48,187 nt of DNA, from assembly GCA_900548385.1 (NCBI GenBank), contig URKJ01000040.1:1-48187 (forward strand). The letters run 5' to 3'. This DNA comes from an uncultured bacterium (GTDB lineage Bacteria; Verrucomicrobiota; Lentisphaeria; Victivallales; UBA1829). This document shows positions 15,904 through 23,771 of the stretch, piece after piece. The stretch's first letter is position 1; the number at the start of each line of letters is the position of its first letter. Both the position numbers and the translations under genes were made by a program. The notes beneath the pieces were generated by a model. It was given only the letters and a program-made list of their open reading frames with translations. It was not told where the DNA came from and did not search any database.

Positions 15904-17094
15904 TTATGTTTCAGGAGAGACCGCTTTCCGCAATCCCTCTCCGGCGAAATTGAATGCGCAGACCGCAAGGAAGATCGCGAGACCGGGCCAAAGGGTCAGA
16001 TGCCAGTAAGTAACCGGATCGGGAAAAGCCTGACGCAGAAGTTCCCCCCAGCTTGCGGCGGGATCCTGTACGCCGAATCCCAGAAAGCTCAGCGAACTTT
16101 CCGCCAGAATCGCTCCGGCGACATTAAAAGTAAAAGTGACGAAAATCGGGCCGGAAACATTCGGGAGCAGGTGGGAAAACAGGATCCGTCCGGTCGGAAC
16201 TCCAAGGTTTTCCGCTGCGGAAATATAGGGAAGTGCACGCTGTTTCAGTGTTTCGCCGCGCACCAGACAGCACAATCCGGGCCAGCCGCCGGTGAACCCG
16301 ATTACCAGAATCACCAGAAGAATGGACTGCCGGGAGTCATAATCCAGCATGATCGACATCAGAATCAGGAGCAGAAGGAAAGTCGGGAAGCAGATCACGA
16401 TTTCCACCAGCCGCATGATGGCAAGGTCGGTCCTGCCGCCGCGGTATCCGGCAAGAAGACCGAGAAATGTGCCGATCAGCATGGAGATCGCGGTTGCCAG
16501 GAAACCGACGGCGGTCGAGACCCGCGCCCCGTAAATCATGCGGGCGGCGACATCGCGCCCGGAGTGGTCCACGCCGAGCCAATGCGCTTTTGACGGAGAC
16601 TGATAAGGAATACCAATCGTTTCAAACGGACCGTATGGAATGGGGGCTTTGAGTACAAAACCTCCACTTTTCCGGATGCGTTCGCTCTCACTTCTCCAGT
16701 CGGTTCCGTCAAATTTGACGGAACTGGAAAGAAAAGGCGTCAGAATCAGCAATGCAGCCGTCATTAATCCGGCACATTTTAAAAGACGTTTTTTCCGCCT
16801 CAGAAACCACAGAATCAATACAGCCGCAGGAAGATAGAGCAGACAGTAGTTGAAAAACAGTTCGATGAAGACTTCCGGACTCCGGGTGCTGAATAGTCCG
16901 CGGAATGCCGGAAAACTCCATGCTCCGTCAGATATTACGAGAAGCGGTTTTTCATTGGAAAGCAATGGTGCAAAGACAGCAATTGTCAGCATGAACAGAA
17001 TCAGAATAAATCCGGTGGTCGCCGCCCGGTTGGAAAAAAAACGCCTGCGGATCTGTTCCGCAGGCGAGTCGTCATGGGACACGGTTTTGCTCAT
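15904..17094 (-). CDS. DppC/OppC-type ABC permease, orphan, enlarged
   Basis: The 396-residue product has a first membrane helix (residues 27-47), an insert with about two more helices (75-125), and from about 170 the conserved peptide-permease core: HWLGVDHSGRDVAARMIYGA, VGFLATAISMLIG and the EAA loop SAAENLGVPTGRILFSHLLP. SSLSFLGFGVQDPAASWG closes it. DppC proteins are usually about 300 residues. No DppB, DppD, DppF or binding protein is nearby; instead the gene is the last of an operon with an ABC-2 type system, 8 bp after the preceding stop. It may join that complex or work with subunits encoded elsewhere. Confidence 0.85.
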   Translation of the reverse strand: MSKTVSHDDSPAEQIRRRFFSNRAATTGFILILFMLTIAVFAPLLSNEKPLLVISDGAWSFPAFRGLFSTRSPEVFIELFFNYCLLYLPAAVLILWFLRRKKRLLKCAGLMTAALLILTPFLSSSVKFDGTDWRSESERIRKSGGFVLKAPIPYGPFETIGIPYQSPSKAHWLGVDHSGRDVAARMIYGARVSTAVGFLATAISMLIGTFLGLLAGYRGGRTDLAIMRLVEIVICFPTFLLLLILMSIMLDYDSRQSILLVILVIGFTGGWPGLCCLVRGETLKQRALPYISAAENLGVPTGRILFSHLLPNVSGPIFVTFTFNVAGAILAESSLSFLGFGVQDPAASWGELLRQAFPDPVTYWHLTLWPGLAIFLAVCAFNFAGEGLRKAVSPET

Positions 17095-17102
17095 TGTGTC
17101 TC

Positions 17103-17912
17103 TCAGTGGGTGTCAGCGTTCATATCCGTTGTAAACAGCATGTAGATGGAAAGCAGGAGAAACAGGGTCGTGACGGCGCAGGAATAGAAGATCAACGCGA
17201 TCAGCGGGACTGTTCCGACCGCCATATCGTGGAAATAAAACAGCGGATTCAGGAAACTGTAATGCACGGCAAAAAGCAGAGAGTCCGCCAAGGGAATCAT
17301 GCCGTCCGGGAAAAGCGCCATTGTCAGCGGCAGAAACGCCATCACAACACAGAACAACAGATAGAGTGCGGTGAAGATCATCGCGCCCAGCGCTCCGGCA
17401 AGAATGGAGAATGTGATATTTGCCGCGATCAGCGGAAGCAGGATCAGAGCGGGGATGAACTGCCGCAGAGCCATCTGGAACGAATTATAAGGAACGACGC
17501 CGAATCCGAAAAATTTACTGGAGGTGAACAGAACGAGCTGGAGAAAGAGAAAAATCGAGAATGCCATGATCACAATCGCTGCAAATTTTCCGGCAAGGTA
17601 GCGGAGCCGTCCGACCGGTTTGGAGAGAATCACGAGAATCACGCCGGAATTAATGTCGGACGGAATTTCGGAGGAACCGTAAAACGAAGAGATCAGGATA
17701 CTGATGATCAGGGCAACGCAGGAGCCCATTGCGATGGACGGGGTTCCGCTGCTGCCGGAAAACGCATAGGAAAACAGGGAACCGCGGGCAACCTGTTCCG
17801 TTACCGGATCGGCAGTGTTGGTAAACAGGCAGATCAGTGCGGCAACGATCATCAGCAGATAAAATGCCGATTCCCGCATTTTCAGAAGAGAAAATTGTGC
17901 AATAGCCCACAT
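17103..17912 (-). CDS. ABC-2 type permease subunit
   Basis: The 269-residue product has six predicted membrane helices and the ABC-2 pattern: an N-terminal helix pair, SSEIPSDINSGVILVILSKP followed by VGRLRYLAGKF, and long hydrophobic stretches after it. The sister subunit at 20225-20956 has the parallel segment EIPKELREGVASTLLAKPLG. GAGG lies 8 bases before the ATG at 17912. It follows the 442-residue accessory gene by 5 bp. Substrate unknown. Confidence 0.8.
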   Translation of the reverse strand: MWAIAQFSLLKMRESAFYLLMIVAALICLFTNTADPVTEQVARGSLFSYAFSGSSGTPSIAMGSCVALIISILISSFYGSSEIPSDINSGVILVILSKPVGRLRYLAGKFAAIVIMAFSIFLFLQLVLFTSSKFFGFGVVPYNSFQMALRQFIPALILLPLIAANITFSILAGALGAMIFTALYLLFCVVMAFLPLTMALFPDGMIPLADSLLFAVHYSFLNPLFYFHDMAVGTVPLIALIFYSCAVTTLFLLLSIYMLFTTDMNADTH

Positions 17913-17917
17913 ATCCG

Positions 17918-19246
17918 TTACCTCGCTTCCTGTTTCTTTTGATCTGCTATATACGTTCTGAACGGCGGCTTGGTTTTCTGCATTTCATTTTTCATTTGAA
18001 AGGCTTTTTCGTAAGCGGCCTGATCATTTACGAAGACTGCGCAACGGGCAATGAGATCGTAAATATAATCGTATTCCCGGAAATGGATCTGATCAATGGA
18101 GTAGTCCAGAAGCGGACGGAAAGCTTCCAGACGCAACTCTGCCGTGACGGGAACGGAAGTCAGCCGCCGATAAACTTCCTGCCAGGTGCGGAAAATCAGA
18201 ATTTCGTCCGACAGTGATTTGATGTATGGAAGAAAAACATGCTGCATAAAGTCGCGATCATCTGTCAGCTGGGCGAATACATTGGCGATTTTCGGATCCT
18301 TGAGATAAGCGGGATTTTTGCGAAGTTCTTCCGCAACAGCGCGGCGCTCTTTCGCATCGCGGCAATGACGGACCAGTTTGAATGCCGCTTCCAGTTTCTT
18401 TTCCGGTGCGGCTTTGGCATATTCGGCGCGCAGATTCAACAGAGTGTGGTAATCGCGGAGATTGTAATTATATTGGCTTCGGTTGATAGCATTCTGATAG
18501 GATTCCGCTTTTTTGGAAATCGCTTTCATCCGGGTGATAAGTTCCGCATCGCCCGGAAGTTCGCGCTTTTGTGCAAAGCGTTTGGTTGCATCGTTGGCGA
18601 TCCGTGCGGAATTGCGTTTCAAATTGTCGAACAGAGCGGCATAATCTCTGATAAGGAAAGAATCCACCGGTTTTTCAAGCAGCGGCAGGAGAAAGTCCGT
18701 GTGAACGATATGAAGATTTTTCAGACCGAGTTTACCGAGACGTTCGCGGCCGTCTTTCCATGCGAGGAAAATTTCTTCCGGATCGGTCAGAGTATTGATA
18801 AAATCATAATATTTCCGGATGGAGATTGCTTTGGGATTTTTGGGATCGTGCAGCATTCTCATGTAGGGCCGGTACAGGGTTTTGAACCCGGCATAAGCGG
18901 GATTGTCAATAAATTGAAGCATCAGTTGATTATGTTCATCCATGTCGCGGGTATGGATGGCAAGGGCATACGCCGTGCGGAGTTTGTCGGCTTTGGTCTC
19001 CGCCTCGTCATACTTCTGTCGCAAATCAAGGTAACGGGCGCGGTATTCGAGCTCCGTTTTGGCTTTCGGCGGAAGCCAGTCAAGGACTTTTGCAAAGTCA
19101 ACCTGGTCACGCTTGATCGGTTTCAGCATGGCGGTACGCAGCACTTTCTCCGACACAAAATAAGTGATGAGAGAAAGAATCAGGACCGCCACCATTCCGA
19201 TGGTGGCGGTCTTGTGCCGGGTAACGGTTTTCTTTTTCGAAACCAT
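17918..19246 (-). CDS. Membrane-anchored helical protein of the ABC operon, unknown function
   Basis: The 442-residue product has a basic N-terminus, one membrane helix (about residues 16-33) and a long alpha-helical, charged region that looks like helical repeats (for example TELEYRARYLDLRQKYDEAE and several AYxxA patterns). It has no recognised catalytic motif. The anchor suggests a large periplasmic domain. Its ATG overlaps the preceding stop by one base (TAATG), so it is translationally coupled to the zinc-ribbon protein. I infer an accessory or substrate-handling subunit of the transporter. Confidence 0.65.
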   Translation of the reverse strand: MVSKKKTVTRHKTATIGMVAVLILSLITYFVSEKVLRTAMLKPIKRDQVDFAKVLDWLPPKAKTELEYRARYLDLRQKYDEAETKADKLRTAYALAIHTRDMDEHNQLMLQFIDNPAYAGFKTLYRPYMRMLHDPKNPKAISIRKYYDFINTLTDPEEIFLAWKDGRERLGKLGLKNLHIVHTDFLLPLLEKPVDSFLIRDYAALFDNLKRNSARIANDATKRFAQKRELPGDAELITRMKAISKKAESYQNAINRSQYNYNLRDYHTLLNLRAEYAKAAPEKKLEAAFKLVRHCRDAKERRAVAEELRKNPAYLKDPKIANVFAQLTDDRDFMQHVFLPYIKSLSDEILIFRTWQEVYRRLTSVPVTAELRLEAFRPLLDYSIDQIHFREYDYIYDLIARCAVFVNDQAAYEKAFQMKNEMQKTKPPFRTYIADQKKQEAR

Positions 19247-20208
19247 TACTTCTGCTTAGCTCCGCAAACGGTGCAATACGGTGCATTGCCGCCTTTGAGT
19301 GTTGCCTTGCAGGTTTCGACTTTGCAGAGGCCCCAAACCGGGACTTTGTTTCCGCAGGTCGCACAATGCTTGTCTCCGGCGTCATAGGTCGAGGTGCAGT
19401 TCGAGCAGAGGTGAGCTTTGTCGAAGATGCGGTTGATGACCGTATCCGCCAGTTTTTTCCCGGCAGCCGTCGGGGTGTAGTCGTCGGAAGCGACTTTGAC
19501 ATCTTTCAGGGCTTTGATGATGCGGTCGTTCAGGTTCTGGGCGTAGGAGCTTTCGCGTCCATAGGAGCCTTCAAGACCGGATTTCTGATTGGTTTCCCAT
19601 TCGTCGAAGAGGACCTGGAGAAGAGCGACGCGTTCATCGCCTTTAAGAGCCGGGTTCTTCTGCGCCAGCGATTTGGCTTTGGCGCGGAAATAGCTGCTGA
19701 CAACATAGGAAGCTCCGCTGTCGCTGCCGGCGCGTTTCATCGCCATTTCGAAGAAGCGGACCGCCTCATCGTAATTGGCGGGCTTGGCGTTGTGCATCAT
19801 CACATAACCTGCATAGAACGGGATCTGCCAGTTGTTTTTGAGATATTCGTTTTTGCAGGCTGTATCAAGGAACTCAACCGTTTTCTGCGGGTCGGCAATG
19901 GAGATCAGCAGAGCACCGTCCTTGTAAATCTTTTCGAGATTCGGATCGAGACCAATGAGCTCCTGAAGTTTGGCGGAAACGTCTTTTACATTGGATTCGT
20001 CAACGGTCTGGAGAGAACCGAGATAGTTGACGAGACGCATCCACTGCACGTCGGAAGCGAATTTGTGGAATCCCGCGATCGGGGTGCCGGAGAGATTGGC
20101 TTTTTCCGGCGCGAATTTCAACTGCTCTTTATTCAGCTTTGCCGAGAGGAACGATGCGGCGATGAACGCAACGACCATCACAATAATATAGATCGGAAGT
20201 CTTTTCAT
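19246..20208 (-). CDS. Membrane-anchored helical-repeat protein with C-terminal zinc ribbons
   Basis: The 320-residue product starts with one membrane helix (residues 5-21) and continues with helical hairpins reminiscent of TPRs (PFYAGYVMMHNAKPANYDEA, VRFFEMAMKRAG). The last 50 residues hold cysteine pairs CSNC, CATC, CKVETC and CTVC, consistent with two zinc ribbons. The topology of cysteine-rich ribbons is puzzling if the domain is periplasmic. Start 20208 is chosen for GGAG ahead of it; the longer reading upstream runs into the permease gene. It sits 16 bp after the first permease gene. Confidence 0.7.
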   Translation of the reverse strand: MKRLPIYIIVMVVAFIAASFLSAKLNKEQLKFAPEKANLSGTPIAGFHKFASDVQWMRLVNYLGSLQTVDESNVKDVSAKLQELIGLDPNLEKIYKDGALLISIADPQKTVEFLDTACKNEYLKNNWQIPFYAGYVMMHNAKPANYDEAVRFFEMAMKRAGSDSGASYVVSSYFRAKAKSLAQKNPALKGDERVALLQVLFDEWETNQKSGLEGSYGRESSYAQNLNDRIIKALKDVKVASDDYTPTAAGKKLADTVINRIFDKAHLCSNCTSTYDAGDKHCATCGNKVPVWGLCKVETCKATLKGGNAPYCTVCGAKQK

Positions 20209-20224
20209 TCTGATTACTCCTTGA

Positions 20225-20956
20225 TTACTTGATATCTTTGCGTTCAAAGATAATGCTTGCAAGAGAAAGGGCGAACGCCGCGTAGCAGATTCCCCAGACG
20301 GCAACCAGCAGGATGTACATCCACGGAATGTTGATCTGGTAAACCGCATTCGCTTTGAAGTTGAAGAGATCGAGGTCCGGAAGAATGCCGCCGTAGAGTC
20401 CCCAGACATTCTGAAGGATCTTTGTGGAGAACGCGAACCAGATCACGACAACGGTAATGATCGGGGCAATCACTTCCGGAAGCAGTACCGCAAACAGAAC
20501 GCCGAGAGCGGACATCGGAATCAGAGCCAGAATGACCAGGAGATGGGACTGGAACATTGCCAGGTCGATCCGCTGGGCGAAAGAGATATTGAAAACGATG
20601 AACGAACCAACCGCGATCAGGAAGCAGATCACGGCACCGGTGACGATGCAGCCGATCATCTTACCGAGGAGGTACTGGAAACGGCCGAGCGGTTTTGCCA
20701 GCAGTGTGGACGCCACACCTTCGCGCAGTTCTTTCGGGATCTCAAATGTCAGAGAGATCACGACGAGCAGAGCCGCGATGGAATTGAGTACAAGAGCTAC
20801 GTCGATCATCAGCTCCTTGTGAAGTCCCATCGAAAGAACGTCGTAGTTGATGGCGCTGGCGACAAGTACCAGTGCGCAGAAGATAAGAAAGTACACGACT
20901 TTCATGCGCAGCACGTTTTTCCAGGTGCCGCTTGCGATTGTTATGATTTCGTTCAT
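20225..20956 (-). CDS. ABC-2 type permease subunit
   Basis: The 243-residue product has about six membrane helices: VVYFLIFCALVLVASAINYD, LNSIAALLVVISL, then the conserved cytoplasmic loop EIPKELREGVASTLLAKPLG, followed by CIVTGAVICFLIAVGS and further helices. It resembles NosY/GldF-like ABC-2 permeases. AAGGAG precedes the ATG. It lies directly after the ATPase gene, its expected partner, and is paralogous in architecture to the permease at 17103-17912, so the complex may be a heterodimer. Confidence 0.82.
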   Translation of the reverse strand: MNEIITIASGTWKNVLRMKVVYFLIFCALVLVASAINYDVLSMGLHKELMIDVALVLNSIAALLVVISLTFEIPKELREGVASTLLAKPLGRFQYLLGKMIGCIVTGAVICFLIAVGSFIVFNISFAQRIDLAMFQSHLLVILALIPMSALGVLFAVLLPEVIAPIITVVVIWFAFSTKILQNVWGLYGGILPDLDLFNFKANAVYQINIPWMYILLVAVWGICYAAFALSLASIIFERKDIK

Positions 20957-21003
20957 AACCGATCTCCTTTTGTTTTAGTTTTTTATACTGGTTTGGGTTT
21001 ATA

Positions 21004-21936
21004 TTATACGTTTGCGTTTTCGACGGTGCGGAAGAAGAAATCCTCCAGTTTTTCGCGTGAAGCGGAGATTGTCAGCGCTTCGGGCGAATCCTTTTTCAGA
21101 TTCTCGATCTTCTCCATAAGCTGTGGTGCGTTGTGCGGGAAGGAGAGGGTCCAGCCTCCGTCAGGATTTTTCACACTGCCTTCCGCATCCGCCATGAGTT
21201 CCTTGAAAATATGATCGGCACCCGGAGCGATTACTACGTTGACTCCGGAGGCCGCGAGCAGAGCGTCCAGTTCTCCCGTACAGAGGAGGTGGCCTTTTTT
21301 CAGGATCGCGATCCGGTCGCAGATCTCTTCCACGTCGGAAAGAATGTGACTGCTGAAGAACACGCTGGTCCCTTTTTTCTGCTGTTCGATAATGATCTGT
21401 TTGAATTCCTGACGGCCGTAAGGATCAAGACCGAGAAGCGGTTCGTCAAGGATCAGAAGTTCCGGTTTGTTGAGAATCGCCTGTGCCACTCCGATCCGCT
21501 GAAGCATGCCGCGGGAGAACGAGCCCAGTTTTTCTTTTGCGTGATCCGCCATTTTCACCGTGTGGAGCGCTTCTTCGATTGTTTCATTGCGGATTTCGGA
21601 AGGGATGCGCAGCAGTTTCGCACAGATGGAGAGGAATTCCCGTGCCGTCAGCTGTTTGCTGAACGCCGGAGAGTCGGGAAGAAAGCCGATTTTTTTCTTC
21701 ACATCGACATCATAGGCGGGTTTTCCGAGGACGGTTGCCGTGCCTTCCGTTGGTTTGATGAGGTCCATCAAAATTTTGATCGTTGTTGTTTTTCCGGCAC
21801 CGTTAGGACCGAGAAAACCGAAAACAGAGCCGCGGGGAACGGAGATCGTGAGCTCATCCAATGCCTTGGGCCCGCGTGAAAACCAGTGGCGGTAACATTT
21901 GGACAGCCCCTCCGTCTGAATCACATATTCATCCAT
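21004..21936 (-). CDS. ABC transporter ATP-binding protein (ABC-2 exporter type)
   Basis: The 310-residue product has Walker A GPNGAGKTT from residue 43, the signature SRGMLQRIGVAQAIL, Walker B LLILDEPLLGLDP and the switch His in FFSSHILSD. The C-terminal 90 residues form an extra domain as in NatA/CcmA-type exporter ATPases. It is the first gene of the six-gene operon running to 15904. GGGAG precedes the ATG. It should power the two ABC-2 permeases; whether it also drives the DppC-like permease is unknown. I found no clear promoter upstream in the AT-rich gap to 22133. Confidence 0.92.
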   Translation of the reverse strand: MDEYVIQTEGLSKCYRHWFSRGPKALDELTISVPRGSVFGFLGPNGAGKTTTIKILMDLIKPTEGTATVLGKPAYDVDVKKKIGFLPDSPAFSKQLTAREFLSICAKLLRIPSEIRNETIEEALHTVKMADHAKEKLGSFSRGMLQRIGVAQAILNKPELLILDEPLLGLDPYGRQEFKQIIIEQQKKGTSVFFSSHILSDVEEICDRIAILKKGHLLCTGELDALLAASGVNVVIAPGADHIFKELMADAEGSVKNPDGGWTLSFPHNAPQLMEKIENLKKDSPEALTISASREKLEDFFFRTVENANV

Positions 21937-22133
21937 TTGGATATTCTCTCCCTTGTGTTGATTCTCTTAAACAAACACTGATTCCATCTATAATAAACTA
22001 CACTATCCTGATGGAAACAATACCATAAAAAAAGTGAGAATCAAATCTTTTTTCATTTTTTTTCCAAAAAAAGTTGGAAAATCATGGGTTTTTCATGTTT
22101 TTCCCTCATTTCCCCGGAAGATTTGCTTTTGTT

Positions 22134-22988
22134 TTATGACAGTTTTTCCCGCAGGAAACGGATGGCGGATGCGATATCTCCATCGGGATCCGGTCCGACT
22201 TCCCGTTCGATGGTCAGGAAACCGTCAAAACCCCCCTCTTTCAGAGCTGCAAGATAGGAATTCCACTCCACCTGACCTTTTCCGAGTTCGACTTCCCGGA
22301 ACAGTTCGCCGGTTTCTTCGACCAGTTTTGCGAATCCGCCTTCCGCGAAAGCGCTGTATACCCGTGCCGGATCACAGTCGCGCAGATGCACGCCGTCCTT
22401 TGCATGGGTATGGACGATGTACGGTGCAAGCAGGCGGACGGCTTCCGCCGGGTCGCAGTTCTGCACCATTACGAGATTGGCGGGATCCATATTGACTCCG
22501 ACGCCTTTGCTGTCCACGTCCAGCAGAAGCTGTTTCAGTGCCTTCGGAGATTCCGGACCGGTTTCTATGGCGAAAATCATGCCGTTGTTTTGTGCGTCAC
22601 GCCCCGCCTGACGCAGAGTTTCAACAATATTCGCATAATGTGCCGATGCGGTATCCGTCGGAACCACACCGATATGAGAGGTCAGAACGCCGGTTTCAAA
22701 CACACGGGCGGCTTCCATGATCCGCCGGGTCTTTTCCAAACGTTCCGGATTGCCTGCCGGATCGGAAAAACCGTGTCCGCCCAGATCCGAACAGACGGCG
22801 GAAACAGCGAGACCGTTGTCATTCGCCAGTGTTTTGAGCGATTTGAGCTTTCCGGGCGAGTCGTTCAGCATGTCGAGATACCGGCTGACGGCATAAATCT
22901 GGATACCTTCCGCGCCGAGTTCACGGGCGCGCCGGATCCCTTCCTCCAACGGACGGCGGAGGGATTCCACAATCATTCCGATCTTCAT
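22134..22988 (-). CDS. Sugar phosphate isomerase/epimerase family (TIM barrel)
   Basis: The 284-residue product belongs to the AP-endonuclease-2-like xylose isomerase superfamily. Likely metal ligands are Glu142 (FAIETG), Asp168 (VNMDPANL), His195 (HTHAKDG) and Glu261 (FLTIEREVG). Members isomerise or epimerise sugars or inosose derivatives. It is cytoplasmic and monocistronic. AGGTG precedes the ATG. The specific substrate is not evident. Confidence 0.88.
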   Translation of the reverse strand: MKIGMIVESLRRPLEEGIRRARELGAEGIQIYAVSRYLDMLNDSPGKLKSLKTLANDNGLAVSAVCSDLGGHGFSDPAGNPERLEKTRRIMEAARVFETGVLTSHIGVVPTDTASAHYANIVETLRQAGRDAQNNGMIFAIETGPESPKALKQLLLDVDSKGVGVNMDPANLVMVQNCDPAEAVRLLAPYIVHTHAKDGVHLRDCDPARVYSAFAEGGFAKLVEETGELFREVELGKGQVEWNSYLAALKEGGFDGFLTIEREVGPDPDGDIASAIRFLREKLS

Positions 22989-23039
22989 CTGTCACCTCAT
23001 CATGTTTACGGTTCCGCTGTTATTCAGCGCCGCATTTAT

Positions 23040-23067
23040 ATTCTATCACAGGATTCCGGCAATTCAA
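23040..23067 (-). promoter_or_regulatory. Promoter of the isomerase/epimerase gene
   Basis: On the minus strand TTGAAT (23067-23062) and TAGAAT (23045-23040), spacer 16 bp. Confidence 0.55.
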
Positions 23068-23113
23068 GGAAGCAATGAGAAATTCTCTGATCACTCCGGC
23101 AGACGGACGTCTG

Positions 23114-23605
23114 TCATTTGGTGATTTTGAAAATTTTCACGCTGCTGACCGTGACTTTGGTATTGGCAGGAATATGTGCGAGTTCCATTGCCGCGACACG
23201 GATCGGGTAATCCGCTTTTGTCTTGAGTGTGAACGGAATGGAGATTTTTGCGGCGGCTCCGGCTTTGAAATCGACAGTCGTTCCGGCAATCCAGTCCCAT
23301 TTCGGCACATTGCGGATGATATAGACTCTTGTCTTTGCCGCCTGGCTGAGTGTGATCGTGCAATCCATGCGGTAATTGCCGGCTTCAAGCCCCGCGGGAA
23401 CCTGTGTGCCGATCTGGATGGATTGTGCGTGTCCGATGACATCCACGATCAGGGCTGTGTTTTTCTGAACCTTGATGACCTCTTTCTTCGGGGACCAGGC
23501 TACGGAATCTTTTTTAAAGTTCGCGTTATAGACCTGTGTTTCCGCCGCGCTGAGTACAGCGGCGAACATTCCTGCGGCAAAAAGTGCTGCGATCAGTTTT
23601 TTCAT
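23114..23605 (-). CDS. Small secreted beta-rich protein, possibly carbohydrate-binding
   Basis: The 163-residue product has a signal peptide (KKLIAALFAAGMFAAVLSA, cleavage about residue 21). The mature part is rich in beta-strand-like segments: VYNANFKKDSVAW, EAGNYRMDCTITLSQ, ISIPFTLKTK and VTVSSVKIFKI. The opening and closing strands resemble CBM4/9-type jelly rolls, but I cannot assign it. An AAAGGAA site precedes ATG 23605. It stands alone between the isomerase and the pyrophosphatase. Confidence 0.65.
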   Translation of the reverse strand: MKKLIAALFAAGMFAAVLSAAETQVYNANFKKDSVAWSPKKEVIKVQKNTALIVDVIGHAQSIQIGTQVPAGLEAGNYRMDCTITLSQAAKTRVYIIRNVPKWDWIAGTTVDFKAGAAAKISIPFTLKTKADYPIRVAAMELAHIPANTKVTVSSVKIFKITK

Positions 23606-23622
23606 GATGATATTCCTTTCGT

Positions 23623-23649
23623 TTTATAATCATGACAGCTGATTGTCAA
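23623..23649 (-). promoter_or_regulatory. Possible promoter of the small secreted protein gene
   Basis: On the minus strand TTGACA (23649-23644) and TATAAA (23628-23623) with a short 15 bp spacer. The -35 is perfect, the spacing is not, and the leader would be very short. Confidence 0.35.
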
Positions 23650-23771
23650 AAGTGAGAAAGATACCACAAATAACCGGAAATGCAAACCATTCCGGTTAAA
23701 AACAGCTAAAATCGTGAGAAATGACGGTTTTGCGGATGATTATCCGTTTCCGCAAAACCGCTTTTTCCGGA

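Noticed and set aside
22060..22081. An 8 bp AT-rich hairpin downstream of the isomerase gene
   Set aside because: The stem is A/T only apart from two G-C pairs, and no T-run follows on the minus strand, so I do not call a terminator.
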